A stretch of 64,000 nucleotides of DNA from Cyanobacterium sp. uoEpiScrs1. GTDB taxonomy: Bacteria > Cyanobacteriota > Cyanobacteriia > Cyanobacteriales > Microcystaceae. Where the stretch lies: assembly GCF_947331815.1 (NCBI RefSeq), contig NZ_OX373462.1:2369362-2433361 (forward strand), written 5' to 3'. Shown here in pieces: positions 29,455 through 41,539 of this stretch. Positions within the stretch are counted from its first letter, which is position 1. Each line of letters opens with the position of its first letter. Position numbers and translations under genes: made by a program. The notes below the pieces were generated by a model. It made no database searches, was not told the origin of the DNA, and saw only the letters and a list, made by a program, of their open reading frames with translations.

Positions 29455-30348
29455 TTAACAACTGGTTAATTTAGACCAAACTTTTTCTAAGAAATTGGGA
29501 GAGGTTATATCAAACCATTCAATTTCTTTATGGGTACGGAACCAGGTTTTTTGATGTTTTGCAAATTGTCTAGTGTGTGTTATTATTGCTTTTTTAGCCT
29601 CAGCTAAGGACAAATTTCCCTGAAGATACTGTTTAATTTCTAAGTATCCTAAGGTATTTAATAGCGGTAGATTCCACCCGTATTTCTGTATTATTTTTTC
29701 AACTTCTTCAATTAATCCCATATTAACCATATCTTCAATTCGTTTTCTAATTCGTTCTTGCAAATATTTCTGTTCACAGTACAATCCAATTTGCACGATG
29801 GGATAAGAGGGAGGATTCTCTCCCTGTTGTTCAGAAATAGGGCATCCTGTGACGTAAAATACTTCTAAAGCACGGAGAGTTCTTACTTGATCATTGGGAT
29901 GAATTCTATTAGCAGCAATCGGATCAACTTGTTTTAATTTTGCATAGCATTGTGATTGACCTAAAGCACTGAGTTGTAATCGTAATTGAGGTTGAAACGC
30001 AACTCTAGGAATTTTCAATCCTCGTATGATTGATTTGATATATAAACCTGTCCCTCCCACTAAGAAAGGAGGGGATAGAGGAGGAGCTGACTCAATTAAT
30101 GATTGTGCTTTTTCTTGGTATTGAGCTAAAGTTAATGTTTGTGTTGGTTTGCAGATATCAATCAGATAATGAGGAACCAGAGCTTGTTGTCCCAGAGTTG
30201 GTTTGGCTGTTCCAATATCAAATTCTTGATAAACTTGACGAGAATCAGCACTAATAATGAAGGAGTTTAAACGTTGGGCTAATTGACAGGCTAACCAAGA
30301 TTTGCCTGTTGCTGTTGCACCACATATAACAATTAGATGGGTTTGCAT
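29455..30348 (-). CDS. miaA: tRNA dimethylallyltransferase
   Basis: Adds the dimethylallyl group of DMAPP to N6 of A37 in tRNAs reading UNN codons, improving codon pairing. The 297-residue protein begins with the P-loop GATATGKSWLA (residues 10-20) and contains ISADSRQVYQEFDIGTAKP, the FLVGGTGLYIKSIIRG segment and a C-terminal region HTRQFAKHQKTWFR with the conserved basic residues that contact tRNA. The length is normal and no frameshift is present. The ATG at 30348 gives the standard MQTHLIVICGATATGKS start. It stands alone between gene-free regions. Confidence 0.96.
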   Translation of the reverse strand: MQTHLIVICGATATGKSWLACQLAQRLNSFIISADSRQVYQEFDIGTAKPTLGQQALVPHYLIDICKPTQTLTLAQYQEKAQSLIESAPPLSPPFLVGGTGLYIKSIIRGLKIPRVAFQPQLRLQLSALGQSQCYAKLKQVDPIAANRIHPNDQVRTLRALEVFYVTGCPISEQQGENPPSYPIVQIGLYCEQKYLQERIRKRIEDMVNMGLIEEVEKIIQKYGWNLPLLNTLGYLEIKQYLQGNLSLAEAKKAIITHTRQFAKHQKTWFRTHKEIEWFDITSPNFLEKVWSKLTSC

Positions 30349-31554
30349 AAAAATCTACTAAAAACATGTCATCATTTAACGATGATTTTATCAGTAATTA
30401 AATAATAAGATGAGTTGCAGTATCAACTATTTTTCGTCAGAAAACTATTGTTGACAAAATTAAACTGTACCTCACTTCAATAGGTCACTCTCTCCGGGTT
30501 TATTCTTGATAATAAATTAACCTTTTAAATATCGTTAATTGTTTATTGTTAGTTATTTAAAATTTGTGCATTAAAAAAATACTTATTTAATACATAATTT
30601 ATTGGTTATTTTTTATTATTGTTTTCTTCATTTACAAATAAATAATATATATTTTCAGTTATCCTAGTCCGATTACATTTTACATTTTATTGCTTAACTT
30701 AATCAGTGTAATCTATATAATAGCAATTTAAATATTAAAAAATTGATAAATTCAGTCATAGCTTTCAAACCAATTTCTTTATTTTTCTTTTGTTTAAAAT
30801 ATATATTTTGCTATTTTAAAGCATATAAAAATAATACAGCTTGTAGTGTTTGTATCTATTTTTTATTTTGTTATGATATAAGATGTTAATTACTACCCTA
30901 GAATACATAATTAATTACTATTCATTTTTTATGTTTTATATCTATAAAAATTATTTAATTTAGACAGGTTCAGAGATGTCAAAACCTAGATAGTGGTTGT
31001 CGGTGTTAAAGACATATAAAAATATCCGGAACATTATTCAAATAATAATAATTAACAAATAAATAAATTTTTGTTAACATCCTAAAATAATTATTTATTC
31101 TCCCATTATTCTTAACTCCGTTTCTCTATTAAAAATTAGTTATTTTTTCTTGACCTATATTCCCCTACAAGAGTTATTTTCTTTATAAAAAACTATTTTG
31201 GTCCTTGAATATAAAATATTAATTTTTACTCCTTAGAATTCAATATAAGAGTGTTTGGACTGTTTATGAAGTCAATAAAAAGTAGCCACGAGCAATTACC
31301 AAAAAAGTCTAGACACTATCACAATTGCCATCACTTTGCCTAGATAAAAAAATTAATCAATTATGAAAATACATCTAGCTTCAATAGAATGTTAATTCTG
31401 GAATAGATTGACTGTCTTCTTACTGAATTTACAATTACTCGTTGTACTTGCATACATTGACTAGACTCCTATTAACTAAATCCATTTTATTTAAAATTAG
31501 TATTCTTTAAAATTTTTAAAAAACTAAATTAAAACTTTTTAAAACAAATGTAGA
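30349..31554. other. 1.2-kb gene-free region
   Basis: Mostly AT-rich noise. A more complex patch at 31260-31345 contains a 25-codon plus-strand frame (MKSIKSSHEQLPKKS...) and, on the minus strand, two short hydrophobic frames (GKVMAIVIVSRLF, LVIARGYFLLTS) offset by a frameshift, which may be the tail of a lost membrane-protein gene. Nothing firm. Confidence 0.45.
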
Positions 31555-33255
31555 TTACATCTTTGATTTTTTTGCCCTCTCTTTTTCCTTTTTTTTAGCT
31601 CTTTTTTTAGCTTTTTCAGCTTTTATTTTCTCTTCCTCTGCTTTTTGTCTTTCTTCTTCTTTTTTTTCTAAATATGAATGATAATTTCCTGAATAAACTA
31701 TTAATTCTCCTTCTTTAATCTCAACAATTTTATTAGCAATTTTAGAAATAAAATAGCGATCATGGGATACACATAAAACCGTTCCCTCATATTTAGATAA
31801 AGCTTCTTCAAGTGTTTCTTTAGCTGAAATATCTAAATGATTAGTTGGTTCGTCAAGAATTAATAAATTAACAGGTTCTAGCAACATTTTAAGCAACGCA
31901 AGTCTGGCTTTTTCTCCACCACTTAACCCTTCAACTTTTTTGAACACTGTTTCTCCACTAAAAAGAAATCGACCTAATAAAGAACGAACTTTTGTATTAG
32001 TCCAATCGGGAACCTCATCATGAACTGTGCTTATAACAGTTTTACTTAGATCTAATGCTTCAGCCTGATTTTGCTCAAAATATCCTGGAATAACATTATA
32101 TCTTCCTAATGTTATCTCCCCATCATCAGCTTTTTCTAAGTTCATAATTAAACGAAGCAGAGTTGATTTTCCTGCGCCATTGGGACCTAGTAAGGCAATA
32201 CGATCACCTCGTTCTACTAATAAATTTGCCCCTAAAAAAAGAATCTTATTTTCATAACTATGGACTAAATCTTTAATAAGTATAACCTCCCGTCCACTAG
32301 TAGGAGCTTGAGGAAAATCAAACTGTAAAGTTTTTACATTTGCCATGGGAGCATCTAAGGTTTCCATTCTCTCGAGTTGTTTTTCACGACTCTTTGCTTG
32401 GGTACTACGAGTCGCACTAGCTCGAAAACGTTCAATAAATTCCTGTTGTTTTTGTATTTCTTTTTGTTGCCGTTGATATGTATTTTCTTGAATCTCTCGA
32501 TTCATAATTTTTTGTTGAAGATAGTTAGAATAATTTCCAACATAAGTGCTAGAAACACCACGCTCTGTTTCAACAATTTTTGTACACAAACGGTCTAAAA
32601 ATTCTCGCTCATGAGAAACAATTACCATTGGTATATTAAGTTTTTTGAGATATTTTTCAACCCATTCAATGGTTTCTATATCTAGATGGTTAGTCGGTTC
32701 ATCAAGTAATAAAATATCAGGGTCTTGTAAGAGAATTTTTCCTAAACTCATCCGCATTTGCCAACCACAACTAAAAGAACTTACCAAACGCTCACTATCT
32801 TCAGGATCAAAGCCCATCTCCGGTAGTATTTTGGCAATAGCGGCATCGAGAGAATAACCATCAAGAGCTTCAAATTCTCTTTGTAATTTATCTAGTTTAT
32901 AGATTAATTTATCTAATTCATCAGAACTGGCGATCTCCATCTTATGAAGAATTATGGTTAATCCTTGATGGACGCGATTAGCTTGTTCAAATGCAGCCCA
33001 GAATTCTTCATGAACAGTTCGACTTGGTACAACCTCAAATTCTTGGGTTAGATAACCAATTTTCATACTTTCTGGCCGAACTATCTCTCCAGAAGTAGGT
33101 TCCACTTGTCCCATAATAATCTTAAGTTGAGTAGATTTACCTGCCCCATTTGCTCCCACCAATCCGACCCGTTCTCCAGGATTGACTTCCCAAGTGATGT
33201 TTTTTAACACTTCTGCAGTGGGATAGATTTTACTAATGTTTTCTAGTCGCAGCAT
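31555..33255 (-). CDS. ABC-F family ATPase (translation-factor type)
   Basis: Soluble tandem ABC ATPase of the ABC-F family, members of which bind the ribosomal E site and rescue or regulate translation; some give antibiotic resistance. The 566 residues contain ABC1 (Walker A GANGAGKST at 34-42, Walker B ILLLDEPTNHLD at 181-192), the interdomain linker rich in charged residues (about 245-300), ABC2 (GPNGAGKSTLLRL, signature GLSGGEKARLALL, LLILDEPTNHLD) and a Lys/Glu-rich C-terminal coiled tail. There are no membrane segments, so it is not a transporter. The first signature reads FSCGW (161-165), with Cys163 where ABC-F proteins normally have Gly. Subfamily is not assigned. Confidence 0.92.
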   Translation of the reverse strand: MLRLENISKIYPTAEVLKNITWEVNPGERVGLVGANGAGKSTQLKIIMGQVEPTSGEIVRPESMKIGYLTQEFEVVPSRTVHEEFWAAFEQANRVHQGLTIILHKMEIASSDELDKLIYKLDKLQREFEALDGYSLDAAIAKILPEMGFDPEDSERLVSSFSCGWQMRMSLGKILLQDPDILLLDEPTNHLDIETIEWVEKYLKKLNIPMVIVSHEREFLDRLCTKIVETERGVSSTYVGNYSNYLQQKIMNREIQENTYQRQQKEIQKQQEFIERFRASATRSTQAKSREKQLERMETLDAPMANVKTLQFDFPQAPTSGREVILIKDLVHSYENKILFLGANLLVERGDRIALLGPNGAGKSTLLRLIMNLEKADDGEITLGRYNVIPGYFEQNQAEALDLSKTVISTVHDEVPDWTNTKVRSLLGRFLFSGETVFKKVEGLSGGEKARLALLKMLLEPVNLLILDEPTNHLDISAKETLEEALSKYEGTVLCVSHDRYFISKIANKIVEIKEGELIVYSGNYHSYLEKKEEERQKAEEEKIKAEKAKKRAKKKEKERAKKSKM

Positions 33256-33299
33256 ACGATTATTCGTTTAAATGTTTAGATACACAGTATACTATCTGC

Positions 33300-33331
33300 A
33301 ATACTCATTAGAATAGACTCTAATGAGTATT
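33300..33331. terminator. Hairpin upstream of the ABC-F gene
   Basis: AATACTCATTAGA (33300-33312) pairs perfectly with 33319-33331. It lies 45 bases before the ABC-F start, so it is either in that gene's leader or an orphan terminator. Confidence 0.5.
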
Positions 33332-33853
33332 CAAGTTAGAGTCAAAATCTTTATTTATCTCTAGATTCTAGAAAAGATTATTTTTTGCCCTATACTTTAA
33401 CTACGTACGATTAAATTATCAGAAATAATTTATACAATTGATTAATAAGCAATCCGTTATAATTTATATCTAAATAAAATATATTCATTAAATTTATTTT
33501 CTGGAATATAATTCTTTACGTCCGATACAGAAAAAATATTACTATGGTCTACAGATATAGGTCTTTCACTTCTGTTGTTACTAGTGATGACGATTACTTC
33601 TGAATAATTGTGAGCTAAAATAAACTATAAAGGCTAATCTATATGAAGAATAACACTTAGTTCCTTATTAGATAGTCGTCAAAACTTTATTAGTTGCTTA
33701 GGACTTAAGTACTTGTTATTGAGGACTAATTTTTACTTTGATAATTTTTAGTTTTTGATCACTTATGTTTCTAATACAATAACTTAAATTACTGCTTAAC
33801 AATAACTATGCTATGTTGTTTTAACAAGATATTTATTGAGCAATAAATATTTG

Positions 33854-33889
33854 AATTATATTTAAATAAGTACTTATTTAAATATAATT
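33854..33889. repeat. 36-bp perfect loopless palindrome
   Basis: The 18 bases AATTATATTTAAATAAGT (33854-33871) are followed directly by their exact reverse complement. With no loop it would fold poorly as a terminator; a dimeric-protein site or cruciform is as likely. Confidence 0.6.
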
Positions 33890-34403
33890 ATTAGTGCTTA
33901 ATTTTTAAATTAATAGATTGTATAATAATCACGTTATGGGGATAATAGTCAACTAAAATAATAGTAAAGTCAATATAAAATATTAATTGTAAAATTTAAG
34001 TATGGCAATATATTGTTATGTTTTATATTATATTTTTATTCTTTCTTTAATTGTTATTTATTGCTTGCTATCAAATATAGCAATTTTTGCCATAAATTAC
34101 TATATTGTCTATGTTTAGATAGTTTAAATATTTTAATATTTAGTTCATAAAACTAATTTAAAGACTCAATTATTAATACTAATTTAACAATAAGTAAATT
34201 TTAAAAATTTATCTTTATAAGTCAAGAATAATAGTATTCACAGTTATTGACTCCTACATTCAGTCAAAAGTTGAATTTTCGACTAGATTTATTTCTAGAA
34301 TTACTATCCACACCCAAATAAAAACCTCTCTCCAAACCTGGCTAAAGCAGTCTTTAAACCTTATATGCTAAAATTTTTGAAGATTTTGTCATCAAGGGGT
34401 TAG

Positions 34404-36374
<1,971 letters not shown>

Positions 36375-37453
36375 TCTTTGTACTGAATGTTCGGTACAGT
36401 ATTAATAATAAACAGAACATTCGGTACCAATCTATTCCGGCTTGAATTGAAATATCTTTTTGACAAAGTGGAATTACCACACACCAGTTTAATATTTTAA
36501 TCGTTGGTTATTTTGTTTGCATTTAAATTTAAGTGTGATAAGTTGGTCGAAAAATATTAATTTAATAAAACTCCCCTTTTTAAGTAATTAATATCAATTA
36601 GACTATAAACCGGTCTTTCAATCAATTTAATCATCTTATTCATAGGATATAAACAATTTTGTACTGAACTGAACACCTCATGAGACATTATTCATATAAA
36701 TAAACTAACGATAGTTTACTAGGAAAAATAATTGATAATCCCTTGGGTAATTATCTATAAATCTATACACATAATCCTAATTAAGTTTAGTAGAGTTTTT
36801 GAAGCACATTAAAATCTTATCTTGACTGATAAAATGAGAATTAACTAATTTTACGGCTTTGAGATTCATTAGACTGATAATAACATTTTTATTTCAATAC
36901 TGATTTTCGTTACACTTTTGTAGTATTTTATGTATTAAAATAATTTATGTTTATTCTTTGCAGTAATTATTTTAGATGCTAAAAATTTAACTATTATTCA
37001 TAACCAAATAGACTTTATTCTTATCATTCTATATGATTAACTTAAGGAGATGATTATCCTTAAATTTAATTGTAATTATTGATTAATTATTTAACAATAA
37101 TTAATATTGATTCTTTATTATAACAACATGAGTTTTTAAACCGAGTCTGATTATAAACGAGTGTATGAATATCAATTTTTTAACTTCATAGCGTAGTAGA
37201 CTTGCTTCTGAGTTAAAGATAAATTTAATTAAAAATTATCTTGAAACCTAAAAATGTTAATCACGAACTATTTTGATAAGTTCTATTAATGTGAGAACTC
37301 ATATTTATTTAATTAGAATTAAGATAAATTATAAAATTAATCAACAACTAACACCAACTATAATACAAATTGTTTACTGACACTAATATAAATCTAGCTA
37401 TCAATATAAAACTATTAGTAGGGATTAACAATCGTTAATCCCTACTAATAGTT
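36375..37453. other. 1.08-kb gene-free region between gyrB and gyrA
   Basis: Convergent intergenic space bounded by the two genes' terminators (36380-36427 and 37408-37455). The middle 0.97 kb shows no gene, RNA or repeat that I can support. Confidence 0.6.
36380..36427 (+). terminator. Hairpin after gyrB
   Basis: GTACTGAATGTTCGG (36380-36394) pairs with CAGAACATTCGGTAC (36413-36427) at 14 of 15 positions including one G-U, starting 6 nt after the stop. Confidence 0.65.
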
Positions 37454-37455
37454 TT
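37408..37455 (-). terminator. Terminator overlapping the gyrA stop codon
   Basis: A 22-bp perfect stem (37408-37429 with 37434-37455), loop AATC. The 5' arm on the minus strand includes two bases of the gyrA stop codon, so the terminating ribosome would cover part of the stem. Confidence 0.8.
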
Positions 37456-40036
37456 ATTCCTCTTCACTTTCGTTTACTTCATTACTTTCTTCTTCTTGTG
37501 CAGCCGGAGGAACTAAGGCAACAGCAGCAATCGCGTCATCATCGTCTAACTTTTGTACTCGAACTCCCGTAGCCATACGAGATTGTAGAGAAATAGCATT
37601 AACTGCTTGACGAATAATAATCCCTCGGTTAGATACAATCATCAACTCGTCATCTTCATTTACAATATGCAGCGACGCTAGACGATCAGTTTTAGATTTA
37701 AACTTAATAGCTTTAACTCCCATTCCTGCGCGATTTTGAAGACGAAATTTATTGACTGGAACCCGCTTTCCATACCCTCCGTTAGTAATAGCTAATACCC
37801 AAGGACCACTAATAGTTTCGTCGGTCTCAAGTAATTCGTCGGTCTCAAGTAATTCGTCGTCTTCCTCCTCTTGTGTATCCTCCATTCCAGCTATCACTTG
37901 ACTTGAAAGAATATCCATACTAATAAAGTCATCATCTGACTTCAATTTCATGGATTTAACCCCTCGTGTGGATCGTCCTAGAGGTCGCAATTGCTGGTGA
38001 TTAGCGTGAAAATGAATTGCCATTCCTTGGCGGGTACCGATAATAATACTATCCTCTACCCTAGCAAGTCTTACCCAACGCAGTTGATCTCCCTCTCCTA
38101 AAGAAATGGCAATTAATCCGTTGGCGCGAATGTTACTAAAGGCAGCTAAGGCTGTTTTTTTGATGTATCCTTTACGGGTTAACATTATAAGATAAATATC
38201 TTCACTAAACTCACTTACTGCCACAATAGAAGTGATTTTTTCATCTTTGGGAATTGGTAACATCTGGACTATGGTAACTCCCCGCGCAGTTCGAGAGGCT
38301 GCGGGAATTTGATAAGCGGGGATACCATAGACAACACCACGATCACTGAAAAACAGAACTTGGTCGTGATCACAACAGGTTAAGAAATGTTCAACTACAT
38401 CATTTTCCTTTATCTTTGCTGCCGCTTTGCCTCGTGTTGCCCTACTTTGTGCCCCAAAGGTTCTGACAGGCATGCGTTTAATATATCCTTGTTCTGTGAG
38501 GAGAATAATTGCTTGCTCATTAGCAATTAAATCAGTATCAATGATTTCTCCGTCGTCACGAATAATTTCGGTACGGCGAGGGGCAGCATGAATAGATTTA
38601 ATTTGTTCGAGTTCTTCTTTGATAATAGTTTCGACACGTTCGCGTTTAGCTAAAATATCTTGTAAATCGGCAATTTTTATTTGTAATTCTTTGTGCTCAG
38701 CATGAATTTTATCAGCTTCTAAAGCTGTGAGGCGGCGCAATTGCATTTGTAGAATGGCATCTGCTTGAACAATGGAAAGACTAAATTGTTCGACTAATTC
38801 CTCTTTAGCAGTCGCTATATCAGCTGCTTGGCGAATTAATTGAATGGCTGCATCTAAGTTGTCTAAAGCGATCAGTAATCCTTGTAATAGATGATCTCTT
38901 TCTTCAGCTTTGCGTAACTCGTATTTGGTTCGTCTGGTAACAGTCTCAATTCTAAAATCAAGAAAAACCTGGAGAAAACCTTTGATAGTAAGTAATTGTG
39001 GTTCTCCATTAACTAATGCCAGCATATTAGCCCCAAAGTTGCTTTGGATTGGAGTTTGTTTATATAGATTGTTAAGAACAACACGAGGATAAGCATCCCT
39101 CTTAAGTTCAATTACAATCCTCATTCCGTCACGATCACTCTCGTCTCGAATATCAGAGATTCCTTCAATACGTTTATCGTTAACTAAGTCAGCAATTCTT
39201 TCAATTAAAGCGGCTTTATTAGTTTGATAAGGTAGTTGGGTTACAATAATGGCTTCGCGATCAGGTCTACCTCTTTGTTCAATAGTGACAATAGTAGCCA
39301 CCCCTCGCATTGTAATCGAGCCCCGTCCAGTAGTATAAGCATCTTTAATACCTGATTGACCTAATATCTGTCCTCCAGTAGGAAAGTCAGGACCAGGAAT
39401 AAGTTTTCTTAGTTTTACCTCTTCTATCTCTGGTTCATTTATCAATGCTATGGTTCCTTCGATCAATTCTCCTAAGTTATGGGGAGGAATATTCGTCGCC
39501 ATTCCCACTGCAATTCCCGAAGAACCATTAAGTAATAATTGAGGAATTCTAGCAGGAAGTACGATCGGTTCTTGTTGTGAGCCGTCAAAGTTGTCAGCAA
39601 AATCAACTGTTTCTGATTCAATATCTGTTAATAAAGAATTTGTTGATAAGGATTGTAGACGACACTCCGTATAACGCATAGCTGCAGGAGGATCATTATC
39701 TACCGATCCAAAATTTCCATGCCCTTCAATGAGTGGATAGCGCATAGAAAAACTTTGCGCCATCCTTACTAGCGCATCATAAACGGCGGTATCACCATGG
39801 GGGTGATATTTCCCTAAGACTTCCCCAACTACCCTGGCACACTTTCGGAAGGGGCGTTCAGGAGTCAAACCTAGTTCGTACATAGCGTAAAGAATACGAC
39901 GGTGGACTGGTTTTAACCCATCCCTAGCATCGGGTAATGCCCGTCCTACAATAACGCTCATAGCGTATTCTAAATAAGAACTGGACATTTCATTACTCAA
40001 GTCTGTGGGGATGATCCGATCTTGAGAAGCAGTCAT
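37454..40036 (-). CDS. gyrA: DNA gyrase subunit A
   Basis: DNA-cleaving subunit of gyrase. The 860 residues comprise the winged-helix/tower cleavage core with catalytic Tyr122 ([10 protein letters not shown]) and the quinolone-determining region [17 protein letters not shown] (78-94, Thr at position 83 and Asp at 87), a coiled coil around 365-500, and a C-terminal beta-pinwheel with a recognisable GyrA box in [16 protein letters not shown] tandem hexapeptide [12 protein letters not shown] at about 728-739, encoded by an exact 18-bp duplication, lies in an acidic loop of the pinwheel domain. The acidic C-terminus ([13 protein letters not shown]) is usual for the subunit. Normal in length, and no inactivating change is seen. 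Confidence 0.98.
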   Translation of the reverse strand: MTASQDRIIPTDLSNEMSSSYLEYAMSVIVGRALPDARDGLKPVHRRILYAMYELGLTPERPFRKCARVVGEVLGKYHPHGDTAVYDALVRMAQSFSMRYPLIEGHGNFGSVDNDPPAAMRYTECRLQSLSTNSLLTDIESETVDFADNFDGSQQEPIVLPARIPQLLLNGSSGIAVGMATNIPPHNLGELIEGTIALINEPEIEEVKLRKLIPGPDFPTGGQILGQSGIKDAYTTGRGSITMRGVATIVTIEQRGRPDREAIIVTQLPYQTNKAALIERIADLVNDKRIEGISDIRDESDRDGMRIVIELKRDAYPRVVLNNLYKQTPIQSNFGANMLALVNGEPQLLTIKGFLQVFLDFRIETVTRRTKYELRKAEERDHLLQGLLIALDNLDAAIQLIRQAADIATAKEELVEQFSLSIVQADAILQMQLRRLTALEADKIHAEHKELQIKIADLQDILAKRERVETIIKEELEQIKSIHAAPRRTEIIRDDGEIIDTDLIANEQAIILLTEQGYIKRMPVRTFGAQSRATRGKAAAKIKENDVVEHFLTCCDHDQVLFFSDRGVVYGIPAYQIPAASRTARGVTIVQMLPIPKDEKITSIVAVSEFSEDIYLIMLTRKGYIKKTALAAFSNIRANGLIAISLGEGDQLRWVRLARVEDSIIIGTRQGMAIHFHANHQQLRPLGRSTRGVKSMKLKSDDDFISMDILSSQVIAGMEDTQEEEDDELLETDELLETDETISGPWVLAITNGGYGKRVPVNKFRLQNRAGMGVKAIKFKSKTDRLASLHIVNEDDELMIVSNRGIIIRQAVNAISLQSRMATGVRVQKLDDDDAIAAVALVPPAAQEEESNEVNESEEE
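37819..37854. repeat. 18-bp tandem duplication inside gyrA
   Basis: The unit CGTCGGTCTCAAGTAATT occurs twice, exactly and adjacent, encoding a duplicated ELLETD. Exact identity suggests a recent slippage event. Confidence 0.9.
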
Positions 40037-41539
40037 AGGGTAATCAACTCCATTAAAGGTTGCAGATTAAGGAGATTCTATCTTAAAAAGAGACAAGCAA
40101 GCCCTAGTTAAAGGACTTAATTCTAATTTAGATAGTTAAATTTGTTTTAATATCCTTTTGGATTTTAACATAACTACCCCTTAGATAATATATTATTGTC
40201 AGTCTATTATTTGTGGAAAATTAATACTTTAATGAAGAGGTCAAGGAGAACATATTTTAACTTTATAGATTTTTGGTAAAATCTATAAGTAATTTACCTT
40301 TTTTATTTTATTTTCTAAGTATTATTTTATTATTATACATATAAAATTTTTGGTAAATCTATTATGTAAATATTAGAAATGTAAAGAAAATTCAAAAATT
40401 TATAGGTAATTAATTACAGTTGATAATTATTTATTAAAAACTTTATTCCCTATTTAGTTACTTAAATATAAAGTATTTAATCTACTTTTTATAAGCAAAG
40501 CATAAATAGATAGTAAACATTCTTAATAGTTGAAATTTTAAAAACTAGCTCAAGATTATAATTATAATTCAACTACAAGTATAAAAAGCTAGTACTAAAA
40601 AAATCTAAATATGTATTATTTTTACTATTTAAAGATAAGACTATTTGTATAGCAATAATTGAGTAAAAATCAGTAAATAATATTTTCTAAGCTCTATAAA
40701 AATAGATTCTAATAAAATTTAAGGAAGCGAATATACATATTAAAAATAACTATAAGATATCATAATTTAAATCATAGTATAAGTTTCTTATATATATTTA
40801 ACATTTTAAAAATTGAATGTTTAATCGTATCACAAAAATACTACAGTTTTTAATATTAATAGATTAAAGAAATGAGTTTCAATATAAGATTTTGTAAACC
40901 TAATACCACACAAATAATTTGCTCAAAAAACAAAAATCTAAGTTCAATTAGACAAATAAAACACTACTATCTAACACAAAAATATACTTAGTAAAGTAAA
41001 GTAAATTTAAAGTAAATATTAATTATGTCTAGGTAAGAAACAAATTAATAAACAGTAAGGATCATTAACAACAAGTGTAATTAGAAGTAAACGGTAGATT
41101 ATATATATCTAAAATCTAGGTTAAGATAGTGGCTATTTGACTTGAAACTGTGAAGGTAACAACTTTTGATAAAATTGTTATTAAAAATTATTTTTTAACA
41201 TAAAACTAATAAATTTTCTCAGAGACTAGTTTCCTTTGACGTTAAATAAGTATATTATCTATATTAATAATATACTTTTAAATATAATTAACAATATCAG
41301 AAAATATCTTGTGACTACTTTTTTTTATATAAAGAAGTTTTAATATCATCTTTTTATCAAAAATATTATGTAATCTAGACTGAGATTTCCCCTGCCTTTC
41401 TGCACATAAACAAATAAAGAAAATTAAAAACTAACTATATAAAGCATAATATTCTTACTTAAGTTGATTTGATAGGATAGTCAATTAAATAATATTAAAT
41501 TTTAATAATTTAATCAGGTACATAATACTTAACCGTTGA
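40037..41539. other. 1.5-kb gene-free region, the longest in the window
   Basis: AT-rich throughout. Only a 9-bp hairpin (ATAGATTTT/AAAATCTAT, 40265-40286) and short AGTAAA direct repeats near 40990-41010 stand out. No gene or RNA gene is identifiable on either strand. It contains the gyrA promoter region at its left end. Confidence 0.6.

Noticed and set aside
40990..41010. AGTAAA-type short direct repeats
   Set aside because: Too short and AT-rich to distinguish from chance in this composition.
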